A DNA stretch of 27,413 bases from Saprospiraceae bacterium. GTDB lineage: Bacteria > Bacteroidota > Bacteroidia > Chitinophagales > Saprospiraceae. The notes under the pieces were generated by a model. That model had not been told where the DNA came from, searched no databases, and saw nothing but the letters and a program-made list of their open reading frames with translations. The stretch covers positions 1 through 27,413 of the forward strand of contig JADKCF010000037.1 of assembly GCA_016714765.1 (NCBI GenBank), in the 5' to 3' direction. The position numbers and the translations under genes are program-made. Of this stretch, positions 24,275-27,413 are shown piece after piece (the first letter of the stretch is position 1; each line of letters opens with the position of its first letter).

Positions 24275-25756
24275 ATGGTACAAATGATCTTAGAAATCAA
24301 TAAAATAATGGAGCATGCACAGGAGGCATTTTTGTCTTATCAGCAGGTTTCAGGGAGTAAAAAAAAGGAATTTTTATATAGTATTGCTGAAGAGATAGAA
24401 TCGCTTGGCGACGAGCTATTGCATACAGCATCAGAAGAAAGCCACCTACCATTTGCCAGATTTGTGGGTGAACGTGGCAGAACATGCAGCCAGTTGAGGG
24501 CTTTTGGTGATCTGGTAGGAGAAGGAAGCTGGGTCGAAGCAGTTATTGACCAGGCGTTACCAGACCGCCAACCTCAGCCACGTCCGGATATGCGCAAGAT
24601 GTCAATATCATTAGGGCCGATACTTGTTTTTGGAGCGTCCAATTTTCCACTTGCTTATTCTACAGCTGGGGGTGATACTGCATCCGCACTGGCAGCAGGT
24701 TGTCCCGTCGTAGTGAAAGGTCATCCTTCTCACCCCCGTACTTCCAGAATGGTTTCTTCAGCTATCCAAAAAGCAGTGGGTAAATGTGGGTTGCATTCCG
24801 GTGTTTTCCAGCATGTAGAAGGTGTATCTTTTGAATTAGGCAAATTATTGACACAGCATCCCTTGACAGCCGGAGTAGGTTTTACCGGTAGCCTGACAGG
24901 AGGAAGGGCCATTTTTGATTACGCTCAACAAAGAGAGGTACCCATCCCTGTATTTTCAGAAATGGGAAGTACCAACCCCGTCATTGTCATGAAAGATGCA
25001 CTGAATCACAGATCACCAGAGATGGCTAAAGCCATGGCAGCTTCCATAACAATAGGAGTGGGTCAGTTTTGTACTAATCCCGGTATTATATTGGGCATAA
25101 AAAGTAGTGTTTTAAATCATTTTACAAGCCTCCTGGCAATAGAATTGTCTCTTATCTCATCATATAAAATGTTGAACGAAGGCATTTCCGAAAATTATGA
25201 TTCAGCGTTAAATAAAGTACTCCAGGATAAAGGAGTGGAAACCATCTATCATGCACATGCTGAAGGAGAGCTGATGGCCAGTCCGGTGCTCGCAAGAGTA
25301 CATGCAGACCATTTTATTCAGAACCCTGAACTGCACCATGAGATATTCGGGCCATTTTCAGTCATAGTCGTTTGTGAAAACAAATCACAGTTGCTACAGG
25401 TTTGGAGTATGCTGAAAGGTCAGCTCACAACTACTCTGATGGCCACTGATCATGATCTGGAGGCAAACAAAGACATGGTAGATATGGCAAGAAACATTGC
25501 TGGCAGGATTGTCTTCAACGGTGTACCCACAGGAGTAGAAGTAACCAATGCTACTGTACACGGTGGACCTTACCCTGCTGCTACAGACGCCAGATTTACA
25601 TCAGTAGGCATGGATGCTATCAAAAGATGGGTGAGGCCTTTATGCTATCAGGATTGCCCTGATTTTTTGCTGCCGGTAGAGTTGCAGAATGCCAATCCGA
25701 TGGGTATTTTACGGAAGACTAATGGTGTGTTTTCCAGACAAGCTTTGATACCTTGA
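24275..25756 (+). CDS. lhpG: NADP-type aldehyde dehydrogenase, alpha-ketoglutarate semialdehyde type
   Basis: The 493-residue ALDH-superfamily enzyme oxidises an aldehyde to the acid. Visible hallmarks are GPILVFGASNFPLAYSTAGGD (cofactor entry), CPVVVKGHPSHP, VGFTGSLTGG, catalytic Glu229 in SEMGSTNPV and nucleophile Cys266 in VGQFCTNPG. The SEMGSTNP and GQFCTNPG forms are those of 2,5-dioxovalerate (alpha-ketoglutarate semialdehyde) dehydrogenases. That reaction is the last step of hydroxyproline breakdown, feeding 2-oxoglutarate into the TCA cycle, in which aconitase of this window also acts. It is slightly shorter at the N-terminus than some relatives but complete in all motifs. It lies in a tight operon with the genes on both sides. 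Confidence 0.92.
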   Translation: MVQMILEINKIMEHAQEAFLSYQQVSGSKKKEFLYSIAEEIESLGDELLHTASEESHLPFARFVGERGRTCSQLRAFGDLVGEGSWVEAVIDQALPDRQPQPRPDMRKMSISLGPILVFGASNFPLAYSTAGGDTASALAAGCPVVVKGHPSHPRTSRMVSSAIQKAVGKCGLHSGVFQHVEGVSFELGKLLTQHPLTAGVGFTGSLTGGRAIFDYAQQREVPIPVFSEMGSTNPVIVMKDALNHRSPEMAKAMAASITIGVGQFCTNPGIILGIKSSVLNHFTSLLAIELSLISSYKMLNEGISENYDSALNKVLQDKGVETIYHAHAEGELMASPVLARVHADHFIQNPELHHEIFGPFSVIVVCENKSQLLQVWSMLKGQLTTTLMATDHDLEANKDMVDMARNIAGRIVFNGVPTGVEVTNATVHGGPYPAATDARFTSVGMDAIKRWVRPLCYQDCPDFLLPVELQNANPMGILRKTNGVFSRQALIP

Positions 25757-25757
25757 T

Positions 25758-26765
25758 ATGCAGAAAAAAAGATTTTTCTGTATCGATGCTCATACCTGCG
25801 GCAATCCCGTGCGAGTAGTAGCTGGTGGCGGCCCTGATTTGCAGGGTGATAATATGATAGAAAAAAGAGCATATTTTCTGGAGCATTTTGATTGGATCAG
25901 AAAGAGTCTCATGTTTGAACCACGAGGTCACGACATGATGAGCGGAAGTATCATATACCCACCATCTGATCCGTGCAATGACATGGCCGTGCTGTTTATA
26001 GAGACCAGTGGATGCCTGCCTATGTGCGGACATGGTACGATTGGGACAGTCACTATTGCGATAGAAGAAGGGCTAGTCACACCTAAAGTTAAAGGTAAAA
26101 TAAGGATGGAAGCTCCTGCCGGACTAGTGGAAATAGAATATCATCAGGAATCCAATGGCAAGGTTTCGTCTGTCAAACTAACTAATGTTGGTGCCTTTCT
26201 TTATAAAAAAAATTTAAGTGTGGAGTGCCCTGAACTGGGAGAATTGTCTGTAGATGTAGCTTATGGTGGAAATTTTTATGCTATTATTGATATTCAGGAA
26301 AACTTCAAGGGTATAGGCCATTTTACAGCTGATCAGCTAATTTCCTGGAGCAGACATATACGCAAAAATATCAATGAAAAATACACTTTCCAACATCCGG
26401 AGATACCATACATCAATTGGTGTAGCCATGTGCTATGGACAGGTAAAGTCGTAGATTCATCATCTACTGCCCGAAATGCAGTTTTTTATGGTGATAAGGC
26501 CATTGACAGATCGCCATGCGGAACAGGTACTTCAGCCCGTATGGCACAATGGTATGGAAAAGGTTTGTTGAAAAAAGGAGATATATTCATCCATGAAAGC
26601 ATCATTGGAAGTAAATTTATCGGGACAATAGAGGGAATCACTAATGTAGGTTCGTACGAAGCCATTATTCCCGGCATAGAAGGATGGGCAAGGATTTATG
26701 GTTACAATACCATTCTCGTGGATCCGCAAGACGACCCCTATGCAGGAGGTTTTCAGGTATTATAA
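25758..26765 (+). CDS. lhpA: 4-hydroxyproline 2-epimerase (proline racemase family)
   Basis: The 335-residue cofactor-independent epimerase inverts the alpha-carbon of trans-4-hydroxy-L-proline, giving cis-4-hydroxy-D-proline. The family start IDAHTCGNPVRVV and GGP are present, and both catalytic cysteines are visible: Cys90 in MCGHGTIG and Cys254 in DRSPCGTGTSARMA. Two cysteines mean racemase/epimerase activity, since the related dehydratases have Thr in place of one. Residues around MMSGSIIYPPSDPCNDMAVLFIE are typical of the hydroxyproline-specific branch. It starts one base after the dehydrogenase stop, so it is translationally linked, and it ends 13 bases from the convergent hypE. Confidence 0.93.
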   Translation: MQKKRFFCIDAHTCGNPVRVVAGGGPDLQGDNMIEKRAYFLEHFDWIRKSLMFEPRGHDMMSGSIIYPPSDPCNDMAVLFIETSGCLPMCGHGTIGTVTIAIEEGLVTPKVKGKIRMEAPAGLVEIEYHQESNGKVSSVKLTNVGAFLYKKNLSVECPELGELSVDVAYGGNFYAIIDIQENFKGIGHFTADQLISWSRHIRKNINEKYTFQHPEIPYINWCSHVLWTGKVVDSSSTARNAVFYGDKAIDRSPCGTGTSARMAQWYGKGLLKKGDIFIHESIIGSKFIGTIEGITNVGSYEAIIPGIEGWARIYGYNTILVDPQDDPYAGGFQVL

Positions 26766-26778
26766 ATTTTCTGATAAC

Positions 26779-27413
26779 TCAACAAATTCTTGGTAATTGT
26801 TCACCGGGAAGAAAATTAACCATCCGTGTACCGCCAACTTTACTTTTCATGATTACTTTACCTTTATTTTCGGAATTGACATGACCTATGATAGCTGCAT
26901 GTTTACATTCCTTAAAGTTTTTTAAGGTCTCTAGCATATCATGCGCTATATTACTATCTACAATAGCCAGAAAAACTCCTTCATTTGCTACGTACAACGG
27001 ATCAAGGCCAAGCATCTCACAGGCTCCTTCCACTTGCTCCTCCAATGGGATGGTTTTTTCTTCCACATAAATTCCAAGGGATGTGATTTCTGTTACTTCA
27101 TTCATCACAGAAGCGACCCCGCCCCGTGTTGCATCTCTTAAAAATTTTATATTTTCTCCAAATTCATCGAGCAACGCCACAATGATTTTGTTTAGTGGCA
27201 TGCTGTCGGTTTCTATGGTAGTTTCGAATTCCAACCCTTCTCTAACACTCATGATAGCAATGCCGTGACTGGCGATATTTCCACTTACGATCACCACATC
27301 ACCTTCTTTAATTCTATTATGATGGATAATGGCGTTAGGATGGAGGTGCCCAATACCTGAAGTATTGATAAAGATTTTATCCCCTTTGCCCTTCTCTACT
27401 ACTTTAGTATCTC
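26779..27413 (-). CDS. hypE: HypE, hydrogenase maturation protein (5' end outside window)
   Basis: The frame is open to the window edge, so only the C-terminal 210 residues or so are seen. HypE dehydrates a carbamoyl group on its own C-terminal cysteine to a thiocyanate, which supplies the CN ligands of the [NiFe] centre. The PurM-like ATPase fold shows INTSGIGHLHPNAIIHHNRI, GDVVIVSGNIASHGIAIMS, LRDATRGGVASVMNEV and GMDP-like LGLDPLYVANEGVF. The chain ends exactly in LPRIC, the functional C-terminal Cys motif. This indicates that the organism makes a [NiFe]-hydrogenase. The gene converges with the hydroxyproline operon. Confidence 0.95.
   Translation of the reverse strand, partial: DTKVVEKGKGDKIFINTSGIGHLHPNAIIHHNRIKEGDVVIVSGNIASHGIAIMSVREGLEFETTIETDSMPLNKIIVALLDEFGENIKFLRDATRGGVASVMNEVTEITSLGIYVEEKTIPLEEQVEGACEMLGLDPLYVANEGVFLAIVDSNIAHDMLETLKNFKECKHAAIIGHVNSENKGKVIMKSKVGGTRMVNFLPGEQLPRIC

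Noticed and set aside
1..27413. CRISPR arrays, insertion sequences, rRNA or tRNA genes
   Set aside because: Looked for repeated spaced units, transposase motifs and conserved RNA segments by eye, and none was seen.

Overview
The window looks like a Bacteroidota chromosome, most likely Saprospiria-like. The genus is not determinable from sequence alone. Support comes from type IX secretion (T9SS) sorting domains, many lipoboxes, a Reg_prop beta-propeller lipoprotein, TAnnTTTG-type -7 promoter elements, the ftsH-rsfS-birA neighbourhood and low-to-moderate GC.

Region 1 (1 to about 9.2 kb) is an accessory region of mostly single, unrelated genes separated by long AT-rich spacers with small GC-rich inverted repeats. 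It holds the 3' remnant of a T9SS cargo gene, a Reg_prop lipoprotein, a repeat-bearing exported protein, a frameshifted lipocalin-like lipoprotein, a serpin lipoprotein and a DoxX-like membrane protein with an abnormal C-terminus. These are followed by an FGE/SUMF-like lipoprotein, a two-helix membrane peptide, a VOC protein, a VOC-monooxygenase fusion, an internally duplicated exported protein and an AAC(6')-like acetyltransferase without a recognisable start codon.

Region 2 (9.2 to 21.8 kb) is dense core genome. An envelope operon on the minus strand encodes an Ig-like lipoprotein, LptB and two small lipoproteins. A histidine kinase and response regulator pair converges on ftsH-rsfS across a strong bidirectional terminator. 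Then come birA, a HupE/UreJ-family protein, a DUF1295-type gene with its middle deleted, aconitase and mscL.

Region 3 (22.0 to 27.4 kb) encodes a secreted protein with two c-type heme motifs and a T9SS tail. It is followed by a tight three-gene operon for trans-4-hydroxyproline catabolism (deaminase, semialdehyde dehydrogenase, epimerase) that lacks the usual D-hydroxyproline dehydrogenase. The window ends in a partial hypE for [NiFe]-hydrogenase maturation.

A recurring oddity is that five loci (lipocalin-like gene, Ig-like lipoprotein/lptB, histidine kinase, response regulator and ftsH) carry reading-frame breaks. Every one can be repaired by adding one or two bases to a short homopolymer. 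Two are in normally essential genes. This pattern fits homopolymer under-calling in a long-read assembly better than biological gene loss, so broken genes here should be read with that in mind.
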